A DNA stretch of 19,780 nucleotides. It comes from Firmicutes bacterium CAG:555. Lineage in GTDB: Bacteria > Bacillota > Clostridia > Oscillospirales > Oscillospiraceae. The translations under genes and the position numbers were made by a program. The stretch covers positions 74,914 to 94,693 of the forward strand of contig HF986914.1 in NCBI GenBank assembly GCA_000431075.1, given 5' to 3'. Shown piece after piece: positions 1-8,278 of the stretch. The notes beneath the pieces were generated by a model. That model was not told the DNA's origin. It made no database searches and saw nothing but the letters and a program-made list of their open reading frames with translations. The stretch's first letter is position 1. Each line of letters opens with the position of its first letter.

Positions 1-959
1 AGAGGCTCGAGACCGCCGATGTTTTCCTCACCAACACCAGAAACCAGTCACTCGTCCCTATGGGCCTTGACTATGAGACGCTTATGAAAAAGTATCCCCG
101 TCTCGTCATCGCTAACCTCTCGGCATACGGCGAGAAGGGTCCCGAGGTAAACCGCCCCGGCTACGACACCATGTCTCTGTGGACACGTTGCGGCTTTACC
201 CACGATGTCTCCTTAATTAACGAAGGGCACTACGCCCCCACACTGCCCCTCATGGGCACCGGTGATATTCCCGTTGCAATGGGTCTTATGGCGGCTATCA
301 ACGCTGCGCTTCTTGCCCGTGAAAAGACCGGCAAGGGCGACCGTGTCGCACTCAGCCTCATGGGCACCGGTCTTTGGATGGGCTCGCAGATGATCGAGAG
401 CACCCAGTTTGGCCATGTTTACCCGAAAAACCGCTTCACACAGTCCCCTGTCGGCGCAGCGTACGAGTGCTCCGACGGCACTTGGTTCAACTGCAATGTC
501 GTCAATTTCCCGAAGGACTACCCCAACTTCCTTCGCCTCATGAACCACGCCGAGCTTCTGGACGATCCTCTCTACAACAACCGTCCCAATATGAATAAGC
601 CCGAGATCGCAGAGCATCTGTACAAGCTGTTCGCAGCCGAGTTTATAAAGCAGCCCGCTTCCTACTGGAAGGAGCAGTTTGAGCTCAACGATCTGTGCTA
701 CGAGGTCGTCGGCACCTTCAGAGGTGCTCTTGACGATCCCACCGCATGGGAAAACGATTTCCTGTACAAGATGAAGCACGAAAACGGCACCGAGAGCGTT
801 CTTGTACGCCCCTCGATGACAAGCGTAAACCTCGGTCTGCCCGAGTACAACAGAGCGCCCAAGCTCGGCGAACACACCAAGGAGGTTCTTGCAGAGTACG
901 GCTACAGCGAGGCCGATATCGACAAGATGCTCGCAGACGGTGCAGCAGTCCAGCGCTAA
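1..959 (+). CDS. Family III CoA-transferase, N-terminus cut by window edge (FldA/HadA-like)
   Basis: The open frame runs in from base 3 with no stop before the first ATG at 60, and residues before that ATG already align with the paralogues (an ETADVFLTN stretch). The gene therefore starts outside the window; compared with the next gene about 90 residues are missing. Family III CoA-transferases move CoA between a CoA ester and a free acid through an aspartyl-CoA thioester. The catalytic Asp is the D of the PGYD motif, codon 165-167. The C-terminal part (AWENDFLYKMK, LPEYN, GEHTKEVL) closely resembles the phenyllactate/hydroxyisocaproate CoA-transferases FldA and HadA as I recall them. It is followed after 37 bases by a close paralogue with its own AGGAGG site, so both are probably in one transcript. 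Family assignment is secure; the acid substrate is unknown. Confidence 0.9.
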   Translation, partial: RLETADVFLTNTRNQSLVPMGLDYETLMKKYPRLVIANLSAYGEKGPEVNRPGYDTMSLWTRCGFTHDVSLINEGHYAPTLPLMGTGDIPVAMGLMAAINAALLAREKTGKGDRVALSLMGTGLWMGSQMIESTQFGHVYPKNRFTQSPVGAAYECSDGTWFNCNVVNFPKDYPNFLRLMNHAELLDDPLYNNRPNMNKPEIAEHLYKLFAAEFIKQPASYWKEQFELNDLCYEVVGTFRGALDDPTAWENDFLYKMKHENGTESVLVRPSMTSVNLGLPEYNRAPKLGEHTKEVLAEYGYSEADIDKMLADGAAVQR

Positions 960-996
960 AACTCATTTTTCATTACTATAACAAGGAGGAATATTT

Positions 997-2238
997 ATGG
1001 CAATCGTAGGACCTCTTAACGGAGTAACTGTAGTTGAGCTCGGCAACCAGGTCGCAGCTGCGACCTGCACCCGCATGATGGCCGATCTCGGTGCAAATAT
1101 AATCAAGGTCGAGAACACCGCAGGCGGCGACACTTACCGTGCATGGCCCCGTGCCATCGGTGCGCCCATCGATGACGACTTCAACCCCATCTTCGATGTC
1201 CTCAACGCAAATAAGAGAGCTATCTCCCTCGACCTCAAGTCCGAAGGCGGCAACAAAGTCATGTACAGTCTTCTGGAAAAGGCCGATATATTCATCACCA
1301 ATGTCCGCACCAAGGGTCTGAGCCACATCGGCCTTGACTACGACACTCTGAGGGTCAAGTTCCCGAAGCTCATCATGGGTCAGCAGGTCGGCTACGGCGA
1401 AAAGGGTCCTGACAAGGACAAGCCTGGCTACGATAACACCGCCTTCTGGGCACGCAGCGGCTTCCTGTACGGTCAGAAGGTCGATTTTGACAACTCGGAT
1501 ATCGAGTCCTACCCCGTATACATGCCCATGGGCATGGGCGACACCGCATGCGCAATGAGCATGATGGCAGGCTGCATGGCTGCACTTCTGCACGCCCGTG
1601 AGACCGGTGAGGGCGATCGCATCATCATTCCCCTGTACGGCACGGCAATGTGGATGGCAAACATCCAGATCGACGGCACCCAGTTCGGCTACAAGTACCC
1701 CAAGACCCGCAACATCTCCAGCCCATTTGGCGCTCCCTACAAGTGCAAGGACGGCCGTTGGTTCATGCCTCAGGTCGCAAACTTTGCAAAGGATGTCCAC
1801 AAGTTCTTCAAGTGCATCGGTGTTGAGGATATGGAGGAAAACCCCGCATACCTCGTTCGCCCGAATTACAACAAAGCAGATTTCAACGCTCCCGTTATCG
1901 CCCGCTTCGAGAAGATCTTCGCTACGAAGACCGCCGATGAGTGGTGCGATGAGTTCAGAAAGTACGACCTGTGCTTTGAGAAGCTCTACAGCTATGAGGA
2001 AGTTCTCGTCGACGAGACTGCCGAGGTCAATGACTATGTCTACACCATGCAGTACCCCAACGGTAAGAGCATCAAGATGGTTCGCCCGAACATCCGTTCC
2101 CAGCGCACCGGCATAGTTGAGATCAAGCAGGGTCCCATGCACGGCGAGCACACCGTTGAACTCATGAAGGAATACGGCTATGGCGATGCCGAGATCGAGA
2201 AGATGCTTGCAGACGGTGCCGTAAAGCAGCACGATTAA
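997..2238 (+). CDS. Family III CoA-transferase, paralogue 2
   Basis: Complete 413-residue CoA-transferase, the usual length for the CaiB/BaiF/FldA/HadA family. The N-terminal GVTVVELGNQVAAATCTRMMADLGA block (residues 9-33) is the typical first beta-alpha unit of the interlocked fold. The nucleophilic Asp is D146 in PGYD. The ATG at 997 is fixed by AAGGAGGA at 983-990. It ends in GEHTVELMKEYGY and KMLADGA, nearly the same as the preceding gene, so the two look like a tandem duplication. Known members exchange CoA between an enoyl- or acyl-CoA product and the incoming acid in amino-acid or carnitine fermentation. Here the partner acids are not known. The 86-base gap to the ligase gene is the longest in the run and shows no convincing terminator. 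Confidence 0.92.
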   Translation: MAIVGPLNGVTVVELGNQVAAATCTRMMADLGANIIKVENTAGGDTYRAWPRAIGAPIDDDFNPIFDVLNANKRAISLDLKSEGGNKVMYSLLEKADIFITNVRTKGLSHIGLDYDTLRVKFPKLIMGQQVGYGEKGPDKDKPGYDNTAFWARSGFLYGQKVDFDNSDIESYPVYMPMGMGDTACAMSMMAGCMAALLHARETGEGDRIIIPLYGTAMWMANIQIDGTQFGYKYPKTRNISSPFGAPYKCKDGRWFMPQVANFAKDVHKFFKCIGVEDMEENPAYLVRPNYNKADFNAPVIARFEKIFATKTADEWCDEFRKYDLCFEKLYSYEEVLVDETAEVNDYVYTMQYPNGKSIKMVRPNIRSQRTGIVEIKQGPMHGEHTVELMKEYGYGDAEIEKMLADGAVKQHD

Positions 2239-2324
2239 GACAGTCAGGCATTCCCCTCCCCGGTTCTTTTGCCGCTATGAGGCCGTGATAGTACGGTCAA
2301 CAGAAACTATAAAAGAGGCAAGTC

Positions 2325-3884
2325 ATGAACAACAAACTTTTTACAAAACCGACCGGCTTCGGTCAAATAATCGACGGCACCGTTGCCCGATGCCCAGAGC
2401 GTGAAGCCATCGTTTACAAAGACTGGCGCATCACCTACGGCGAGATGGGTAAGCTCATCAACCAGACTGCGCGCTATCTGCGCTCGCTCGGTCTTGCAAA
2501 GGGCAGCAGACTGTCCGTCATTTCGAGAAACTGCCCCGAATGCCTTCTCATCGAGATCGCTGCGCTTAAGCTCGGCATCATCCCCGTCAGGATCAACTGG
2601 CGCCTGTCGCCCGAGGAAATGGAATATATCATTGACCTCAACGATGTGAACATGGTATTTTACCGTCCCGAAAATCCCGAATGGGGTAAGGCTCTTTCCG
2701 AGCACTATTCGGATGCCGCCCACGCAGGGAAGATATTCGTAAACCTTAACGACACCGACAAGAAGTCCGTTCTCTACGATCTGGTCACCGATTTTCCGGA
2801 CGACAGCATAGAGATCGAGCTCAGTCCCGACGACGAAGCCGTCCGTATGCACACGAGCGGCACCACCGGTAGGCCAAAGTGCGTTGTTTATACGCATGGC
2901 GGCATGCTCGGCGAGCTCGAGAGCGTCAAGGATATCTACGAGTACACCGACGGACAGCGCTATCAGTTTATTGCGCAGCTGTTCCACACCGCCTGTATAG
3001 GCGCATATCTGTCCCTATGCACCGGCGGCACGCTCGTCCTCATGGACAGATTTGACCCTGCGACCTATATGCAGAGCCTTATAAGCGAGCGCATCACCGC
3101 AATAAGCGTCGTTCCGACCGTTCTCAAATGGATACTCGACGAGGCTGACAAGCACGGCTACGACCTCAGTGAGCTGCGTGTCGTGCGTTACTCCACCTGC
3201 CCCATCCCACCGGCAACATTGCACCGTGCGATGGAAAAGCTCCACTGCAATTTCTATCAGTCCTACGGCATGACAGAAATGGGCAGTATAGTCACTGCTC
3301 TCGTTTCCGAGGACCACTTCACCGACAACGGTGCCCATCTTGACAGCGTCGGCCGTCCGATTCCGGGCGCACAGATGATGATAGCCGACGAGAACGACAA
3401 CGAGTGCCCCGCCGGCGTAGTCGGTGAAATACTCGTCAAGGGTCCGGGCAAGATGAAGTGCTATCTCGGCCAGCCGGAGCTTACCAAAAATGTGTTCCGC
3501 GGCGGCTGGTATCATACGCACGACATGGGATTTATCGACGAATACGGATATCTGCACATCTCCGGCCGCAGTGACGACATGATAATCTCCGGTGGAGAGA
3601 ACATCCATCCGGCAGAGATAACGAATGTCATCATGGCAATGCCCGGCGTCAAGGAAGCCGCCGTTTACGGTCTTCCCGATGACACATGGGGCGAGAGGGT
3701 CAAGGCAAGCGTTGTGCTCTACCCCGATGTCAGCATCACAAGCGAGCAGATCCGTGCTTTCTGCAAGCAAAAGATCGCAGGCTTCAAGGTGCCCAAGGAG
3801 GTCGAGATACTTTCCGAGCTGCCTAAGACCCCGAGCGGCAAAGTAATCATCCGTGAACTTAAAGAGCGCTCCATGAAAAAGTGA
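2325..3884 (+). CDS. AMP-forming acyl-CoA synthetase (acid:CoA ligase)
   Basis: 519-residue member of the ANL adenylating superfamily. It activates a carboxylic acid with ATP to an acyl-AMP and then forms the CoA thioester. All hallmark elements are present: the phosphate loop SGTTGRPK at 178-185, the YGMTE motif at 314-318, the ATP-ribose Asp D400 in YHTHD, the hinge region after R415 (SGRSDD), and the catalytic Lys K506 in PKTPSGK. There is no signal or membrane segment, so it should be cytosolic. A weak AGAGG-like site precedes ATG 2325. In context it could supply the first CoA ester that the neighbouring CoA-transferases then recycle. Substrate class (fatty, aromatic, carnitine-like or bile-acid-like) cannot be read from the sequence. 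The stop overlaps a GTG by three bases, but the next gene probably starts at 3905. Confidence 0.93.
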   Translation: MNNKLFTKPTGFGQIIDGTVARCPEREAIVYKDWRITYGEMGKLINQTARYLRSLGLAKGSRLSVISRNCPECLLIEIAALKLGIIPVRINWRLSPEEMEYIIDLNDVNMVFYRPENPEWGKALSEHYSDAAHAGKIFVNLNDTDKKSVLYDLVTDFPDDSIEIELSPDDEAVRMHTSGTTGRPKCVVYTHGGMLGELESVKDIYEYTDGQRYQFIAQLFHTACIGAYLSLCTGGTLVLMDRFDPATYMQSLISERITAISVVPTVLKWILDEADKHGYDLSELRVVRYSTCPIPPATLHRAMEKLHCNFYQSYGMTEMGSIVTALVSEDHFTDNGAHLDSVGRPIPGAQMMIADENDNECPAGVVGEILVKGPGKMKCYLGQPELTKNVFRGGWYHTHDMGFIDEYGYLHISGRSDDMIISGGENIHPAEITNVIMAMPGVKEAAVYGLPDDTWGERVKASVVLYPDVSITSEQIRAFCKQKIAGFKVPKEVEILSELPKTPSGKVIIRELKERSMKK

Positions 3885-3904
3885 GCGCAGACAAGGAGAT
3901 ACAA

Positions 3905-4903
3905 ATGATCAAAACCAAGCTTACCGAATTACTGGGCATCGAGTATCCGATCGTGCAGAGCGGCATGCAGTGGCTGGCTGTTCCGCAGCTGGCTGCGGCA
4001 GTCTGCAACGCAGGCGGCATCGGCACCATCAATGTCACCTGCTGGCCTACTCTCGACGAGTTTGCCGACGCTCTCGACGAGATGAACTCTCTGACCAGCA
4101 AGCCCTACATAGTAAACATCTCCCTCGCACCGACCCAGCGTCTGGACAACGAGGAGATACGCAAGACCATCAAGCTGTGCGGCGAAAAGCATGTCGCAGC
4201 CATCGAGACCAGCGCCGAGGATCCCCGTGAGTTTATCGCCGACATCAAGTCCGCCGGTATGCGTCACTTCCACAAGTGCCCGAACTACAAGGTCTCCATG
4301 AGCATGGAGCGCAAGGGTCTTGACGGCGTTATCATCGCAGGCTACGAGGTCGGCGGCCACCCCTCGGCCGACGGTGTCGGCACCTTCGTTATCGCACGCC
4401 GCTGCGCAGCCGACATGAAGATCCCCGTCATCGCCGCAGGCGGCATAACCGACGGTCACGGTCTTGCAGCAGCCCTCGCTTTGGGTGCTTCCGGCGTCGC
4501 AATGGGCACACGCTTTGTCTGCACCGACGAGTGCCCCATTTCCGATAACCACCGTCAGTGGGTCATTGACCACACCGAGAAGGACACTGTCCTGTGTCAA
4601 AAGACCATCGGCAGCATGATGCGTGTTACCAAGAACAACGCCTCCCTGCTCGCAAACGAGATCGAGGAGCGAGGCATACTCACCGGCAAGGGTGCTATGG
4701 ACATTCTCAAGGAGCAGATGCCCGTCATCACCGGTCAGAAGACCCGCAAGTCCTTTATCGACGGCAATGTCGACAGTGCAATTTTCTGCACCGGCATGGG
4801 TATGGGGCTTATTCACGATGTCGTCCCCGTCAAGACGCTTCTCGACCGCATGGTCAAGGAAGCCGAGGAGACCATAGACGGCATGAAAGCTGCTTTTAAT
4901 TAA
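3905..4903 (+). CDS. FMN-dependent nitronate monooxygenase / FabK-type enoyl reductase family protein
   Basis: 332-residue TIM-barrel flavoprotein of the nitronate monooxygenase (2-nitropropane dioxygenase) and FabK group. Visible landmarks are the N-terminal IEYPIVQSGM and AAAVCNAGGIG blocks, a conserved GGH with His152, the FMN-phosphate region PVIAAGGITDGHGLAAALALGA (174-195), and VAMGTRF at 198-204. The ATG at 3905 is chosen because AAGGAG lies six bases upstream and the family normally begins just before TELLGIEYPI; an in-frame GTG at 3881 lacks such a site. Family members either oxidise alkyl nitronates or reduce enoyl-thioesters with NAD(P)H. Sitting between a CoA ligase and a crotonase-fold enzyme, an enoyl-CoA reductase role seems more likely than nitronate detoxification. 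That is inference. Confidence 0.88.
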   Translation: MIKTKLTELLGIEYPIVQSGMQWLAVPQLAAAVCNAGGIGTINVTCWPTLDEFADALDEMNSLTSKPYIVNISLAPTQRLDNEEIRKTIKLCGEKHVAAIETSAEDPREFIADIKSAGMRHFHKCPNYKVSMSMERKGLDGVIIAGYEVGGHPSADGVGTFVIARRCAADMKIPVIAAGGITDGHGLAAALALGASGVAMGTRFVCTDECPISDNHRQWVIDHTEKDTVLCQKTIGSMMRVTKNNASLLANEIEERGILTGKGAMDILKEQMPVITGQKTRKSFIDGNVDSAIFCTGMGMGLIHDVVPVKTLLDRMVKEAEETIDGMKAAFN

Positions 4904-4918
4904 CTAAGGAGAAGAAAA

Positions 4919-5707
4919 ATGTACGAAAATATTGAAGTTATAAAAGACGGCAGAGTTGCCACTCTGGCCCTCAACCGCCCCGAGGTGCTCAATGCTATCA
5001 GCCAGGCTGTTGCACTTGAGGTCACCGCAGCCATTAAGGAGCTTGACGCCGATCCTGGTGTCGGCGTTATCGTCATCACCGGCAGAGGCAAGCACTTCTG
5101 CGCTGGCGGCGACATCAAGAAGATGAAGAAGCTCGTCGACTCCAAGCAGTTCCTGTCGGCAGAAAGCATCGCTGACTGCGACGCAATGGCTGCAGCCATC
5201 CGTTACTGCTCCAAGCCCGTCATCGCAATGGTAAACGGCACCGCAACCGGCGCAGGCTGCTCGGTAGCTATGGCATGCGACTTCCGCTTTGTCGCACCCA
5301 CCAGCAAGCTCGGCATGGCGTTTTTAAACATGGGTCTGCCCGGTGACACCGGCGGCATCTATCTTCTCATGTGTCTTGCAGGTCCCACCAACGCCACCCG
5401 CATCATGATGACCGGTGAGCCCGTCGGAGGCGAGGAGGCCGTGAAGCTCGGTCTTGCTTCCTTCCTGACCGGCGACGACGATCTTGAGGAGGCTACCTAC
5501 GCCTTTGCAAAGAAGCTCTCCCGCAAGTCCGCCACCGGCATGGCAGCTCAGAAGAGGATCATCAACAAATACTTCTTCGGCGAGGAGATGCAGCAGTACT
5601 TCCTCGACGAGCAGAAGGAAATGGTCTGGGCCTCCAACCAGCCCGATTTCTCCGAGGCAGTTAATTCCTTTATTGAGAAGCGTCGCCCCGAAATGAACAA
5701 GCAGTAA
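4919..5707 (+). CDS. Crotonase-fold protein, probably enoyl-CoA isomerase type
   Basis: 262 residues, typical length for the enoyl-CoA hydratase/isomerase superfamily. The oxyanion-hole elements are clear: HFCAGGDIKKM (59-69) and the TGAGCSVAMACD block (110-121). Aligned by eye with rat mitochondrial hydratase, the positions of its two catalytic glutamates (Glu144, Glu164) are Ser115 and Phe135 here, so classical hydration is unlikely. An Asp is present at 143 in GDTGG, where the PaaG ring-oxepin isomerase carries its catalytic Asp in its PDSGG-like motif. A double-bond isomerase or related CoA-ester chemistry is therefore the better guess. AAGGAG at 4906-4911 sets the start; the gap from the flavoprotein gene is 15 bases. 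The superfamily call is firm, the reaction open. Confidence 0.9.
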   Translation: MYENIEVIKDGRVATLALNRPEVLNAISQAVALEVTAAIKELDADPGVGVIVITGRGKHFCAGGDIKKMKKLVDSKQFLSAESIADCDAMAAAIRYCSKPVIAMVNGTATGAGCSVAMACDFRFVAPTSKLGMAFLNMGLPGDTGGIYLLMCLAGPTNATRIMMTGEPVGGEEAVKLGLASFLTGDDDLEEATYAFAKKLSRKSATGMAAQKRIINKYFFGEEMQQYFLDEQKEMVWASNQPDFSEAVNSFIEKRRPEMNKQ

Positions 5708-5715
5708 TTTTCGCA

Positions 5716-5750
5716 GCCGGCGGTTCTTAACTAAGACCGCCGGCATTCTT
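5716..5750 (+). terminator. Hairpin in the gene run, weak terminator or processing site
   Basis: GCCGGCGGT (5716-5724) pairs perfectly with ACCGCCGGC (5736-5744). The loop can add four more pairs (CTTA with TAAG) after one bulged base. The following ATTCTTAAATTT is only moderately T-rich. It may reduce transcription of the two downstream CoA-transferase genes or protect the upstream mRNA end. Confidence 0.55.
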
Positions 5751-5778
5751 AAATTTCAATACAGAAAGGGACAATCCT

Positions 5779-6990
5779 ATGAAGCCTTTGGAAAACATCA
5801 AAGTAGTTGAACTCGGAACTCATGTCGCAGCACCCGTGGCAAGCCGTATTATGGCAGAGTGGGGCGCCGATGTCATCAAGGTCGAGACGACAAAGGGCGA
5901 GTCCTACCGCACCGTCGGTCGTGCATGGAAGGTACCCACGACCGAGGATAACTCCCCCATTCTTCAGACCCACAACGGCTGCAAGCGCAGCCTGAGCCTC
6001 AACCTCAAGGATCCCGACGGCAAAGAAGCCCTGCTCAAGCTTCTCGAGACCGCCGATGTCTTTATCACAAACACACGCCCGCATGCTCTCGAGCGTCTGG
6101 GCATCGATTACGACAGCGTAAAGGCACGCTGCCCTAAGCTCATCTACGCACTGTTTACCGCATACGGCCTTGAAGGTCCCGACCAGGATGCCCCGGGCTT
6201 TGACACCGCAGCATACTGGGGTCGCGGCGGCATGCTGCTCGACTGGACGGCAGCGGAGTATACCCCGTTCCGTGCGCACCCCGGCTTCGGTGATGTCACC
6301 GTCGCATCGGTCGTGCTCTCCGGCATCATGGCAGCACTTTTCCGCCGCACCGTCACCGGCGAGGGCGACTTTGTCACGGGCTCGCTGTACGGCAGCGCAC
6401 TGTGGTATAACTTCCACGGCATCGTAGAGTCTCAGTACCCCGGTCACGATGTCCCCGTGAGCCGCTTTGCCGCAACTCAGCCGTCGGCACCCATGTACAA
6501 ATGCGCCGACCGCTACTTCTTCATCGTTGAGCAGCAGTACGACGCAAAGTTCCCCGAATTTTTCCGCAAGATCGGACTTCCCGAGATCGCCGACGATCCC
6601 AAGTTCGTGACCGTTGCAGAGTCGAGAAAGCACATGAAAGAGGTTGTGGAGTATCTTGACGAGAAATATGCCTCCATCCCATATGAGGTCATCGACAAGG
6701 CCTGCTCGGAGCTCAACATGGTGCACAGCTATGTTGCTTCCTGCTCCGAGGCCGTGAACGATCCGCAGGCATGGGCAAACGATTATCTGCGCAAGATCAC
6801 CCTTGAAAACGGCGATGAGCTGACCGTCCCCGCACCTCCCGTGAGCTTCGGCTCGTTCAAGGCCGATGCTCCCACCCTCGCTCCGCACCTTGGCGCAGAT
6901 TCCCGTGACATTCTACGCTCGCTCGGCTACAGCGACGAGAAGATAGACGCAATGCGCAGCGTCGGAGCCGTCAACACCCACGAAGATTAA
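5779..6990 (+). CDS. Family III CoA-transferase, paralogue 3
   Basis: 403-residue family III CoA-transferase with the usual N-terminal VVELGTHVAAPVASRIMAEWGADVIKVE region (9-36) and catalytic Asp D142 in PGFD. It is the most divergent of the four at the C-terminus: the GEHT motif of the others is replaced by APHLGADS, and the tail after the GYSDEKIDAM helix differs. AGAAAGGGA upstream of ATG 5779 is the ribosome site. It lies after a strong hairpin, so it may be expressed at a different level from the upstream five genes. A different donor or acceptor acid from the first pair is likely but not shown. The reaction type (CoA exchange via an aspartyl thioester) follows from the family. Confidence 0.91.
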   Translation: MKPLENIKVVELGTHVAAPVASRIMAEWGADVIKVETTKGESYRTVGRAWKVPTTEDNSPILQTHNGCKRSLSLNLKDPDGKEALLKLLETADVFITNTRPHALERLGIDYDSVKARCPKLIYALFTAYGLEGPDQDAPGFDTAAYWGRGGMLLDWTAAEYTPFRAHPGFGDVTVASVVLSGIMAALFRRTVTGEGDFVTGSLYGSALWYNFHGIVESQYPGHDVPVSRFAATQPSAPMYKCADRYFFIVEQQYDAKFPEFFRKIGLPEIADDPKFVTVAESRKHMKEVVEYLDEKYASIPYEVIDKACSELNMVHSYVASCSEAVNDPQAWANDYLRKITLENGDELTVPAPPVSFGSFKADAPTLAPHLGADSRDILRSLGYSDEKIDAMRSVGAVNTHED

Positions 6991-7008
6991 GTTTACAAGG
7001 AGGAAGTC

Positions 7009-8259
7009 ATGAGCAATTGTTATAAGCCGCTCGAAGGCGTAAAGGTCGTTGAGCTTGCAACGATGATGGCTGCGCCCTCATGCGCACGCTATCTTGCCGA
7101 TTGGGGCGCAGATGTCATAAGAATCGAGCAGAAAAAAGGCGATAACTACCGCACATATCCGCCGGTCATGGGCATGCCCAATGCTCAGGACTGCAACCCG
7201 CTGTACGACAATGTTAACGCAGGCAAGCGTGGCATCGTTCTCGATATCAAAACACCCGAGGGCATGGAAGCAATGCACCGCCTGCTTGCAAAAAGCGATG
7301 TTTTCGTAACCAACAACCGCCCCAAGGCACTCGAGAAAAACGGACTGGATTACGACTCGCTAAAGGATAAGTACCCCGGCCTTATAATGGCACAGATCTC
7401 GTCCTACGGCCTTAAAGGCCCGCAGGCGGATCAGCCGGGTCAGGATACGATAGCGTTTTGGGTCAGCACCGGCTTTAACGCCGACATGATGGTGCAGACC
7501 GATAACTCTTTCCCCGTTTACGGCACATCCGGGCAAGGCGATTTCATAACCGCTCTCGGTCTTGCGTATGCAGTGGTCTGCGCACTGTATAAGAAAAAGG
7601 AGACCGGCGAGGGCGACTATGTCGTAAACTCGCTGTACGGCATGGGTCTGTGGACAAACAGCAACTACAACATCGGCTGCCTGCCGCAGTACACATGGAA
7701 AATGCCCAAGACCCGCTATAACGGCGGCCCGGGCAGTGTCCCCTATCGCTGCTCCGACGGCGAATGGATAATGTGCACGATAGTCGATATCAAGGCTCAC
7801 TGGCCTCGCTTTGCAAACGCAGTCGGCCGTCCCGACTGGATATGCGACGAATACGGCTCCGTGGCCGGTCAGCGCTCGAACGAGACACGCAAGTATCTCA
7901 TCAGCGAGTGCGAAAAGATTTTCATCACCAAGACCTCAAAGGAATGGGACGAGATCCTCACAAAGTACGATATCGTACACGACACTCTTGCCCATTACGG
8001 CGATTTTGCCAAGCGTGAGCAGGCGTTTGTGAACGATTACGCCTTCAACTATACCTACCCCAACGGTCACCAGACCACTCTCATTCGTCCCTCGATGGCC
8101 AGCCGCAAGATGGGCACTCCGGAGTTTGTCCCAGGCCCGATGACCGGTGAGCACACCGAGGAGGTCATGGCCGAGCTCGGCTACACGCCCGATGAGATTG
8201 ACGAAATGGAAGAGAGTGGCGCTATCGTTCAGATAGACAAAAGTCTTTACAACAAATAA
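7009..8259 (+). CDS. Family III CoA-transferase, paralogue 4
   Basis: 416 residues. The N-terminal VKVVELATMMAAPSCARYLA region and the ADWGADVIRIE strand match the family. The catalytic Asp is D146 in PGQD, where the other three genes have an aromatic residue (PGYD or PGFD) before the Asp. The C-terminus keeps GEHTEEVMAELGY and then adds a short basic tail. AAGGAGGA starts 12 bases before ATG 7009, and only 18 bases separate it from the previous gene, so co-transcription is very likely. An FldA/HadA-like role in swapping CoA between product and substrate acids is the family expectation; the identity of those acids is unknown. Confidence 0.91.
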   Translation: MSNCYKPLEGVKVVELATMMAAPSCARYLADWGADVIRIEQKKGDNYRTYPPVMGMPNAQDCNPLYDNVNAGKRGIVLDIKTPEGMEAMHRLLAKSDVFVTNNRPKALEKNGLDYDSLKDKYPGLIMAQISSYGLKGPQADQPGQDTIAFWVSTGFNADMMVQTDNSFPVYGTSGQGDFITALGLAYAVVCALYKKKETGEGDYVVNSLYGMGLWTNSNYNIGCLPQYTWKMPKTRYNGGPGSVPYRCSDGEWIMCTIVDIKAHWPRFANAVGRPDWICDEYGSVAGQRSNETRKYLISECEKIFITKTSKEWDEILTKYDIVHDTLAHYGDFAKREQAFVNDYAFNYTYPNGHQTTLIRPSMASRKMGTPEFVPGPMTGEHTEEVMAELGYTPDEIDEMEESGAIVQIDKSLYNK

Positions 8260-8278
8260 AAATCAGGAGGAAACAACA

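Noticed and set aside
976..2232. 418-residue open frame antisense to CoA-transferase 2 (similar long ones at 5749-6888 and 3929-4816).
   Set aside because: They mirror real genes whose C-ending codon bias avoids TTA, CTA and TCA, which removes antisense stops. Their translations lack any recognisable domain and have no proper ribosome sites.
2239..2324. Possible terminator in the gap between CoA-transferase 2 and the ligase gene.
   Set aside because: Only a four-pair hairpin (CCGT/ACGG) without a T tract is visible.
3881..3904. GTG start at 3881 for the flavoprotein, overlapping the ligase stop.
   Set aside because: It has no good ribosome site, whereas ATG 3905 has AAGGAG at ideal distance and matches the family N-terminus.
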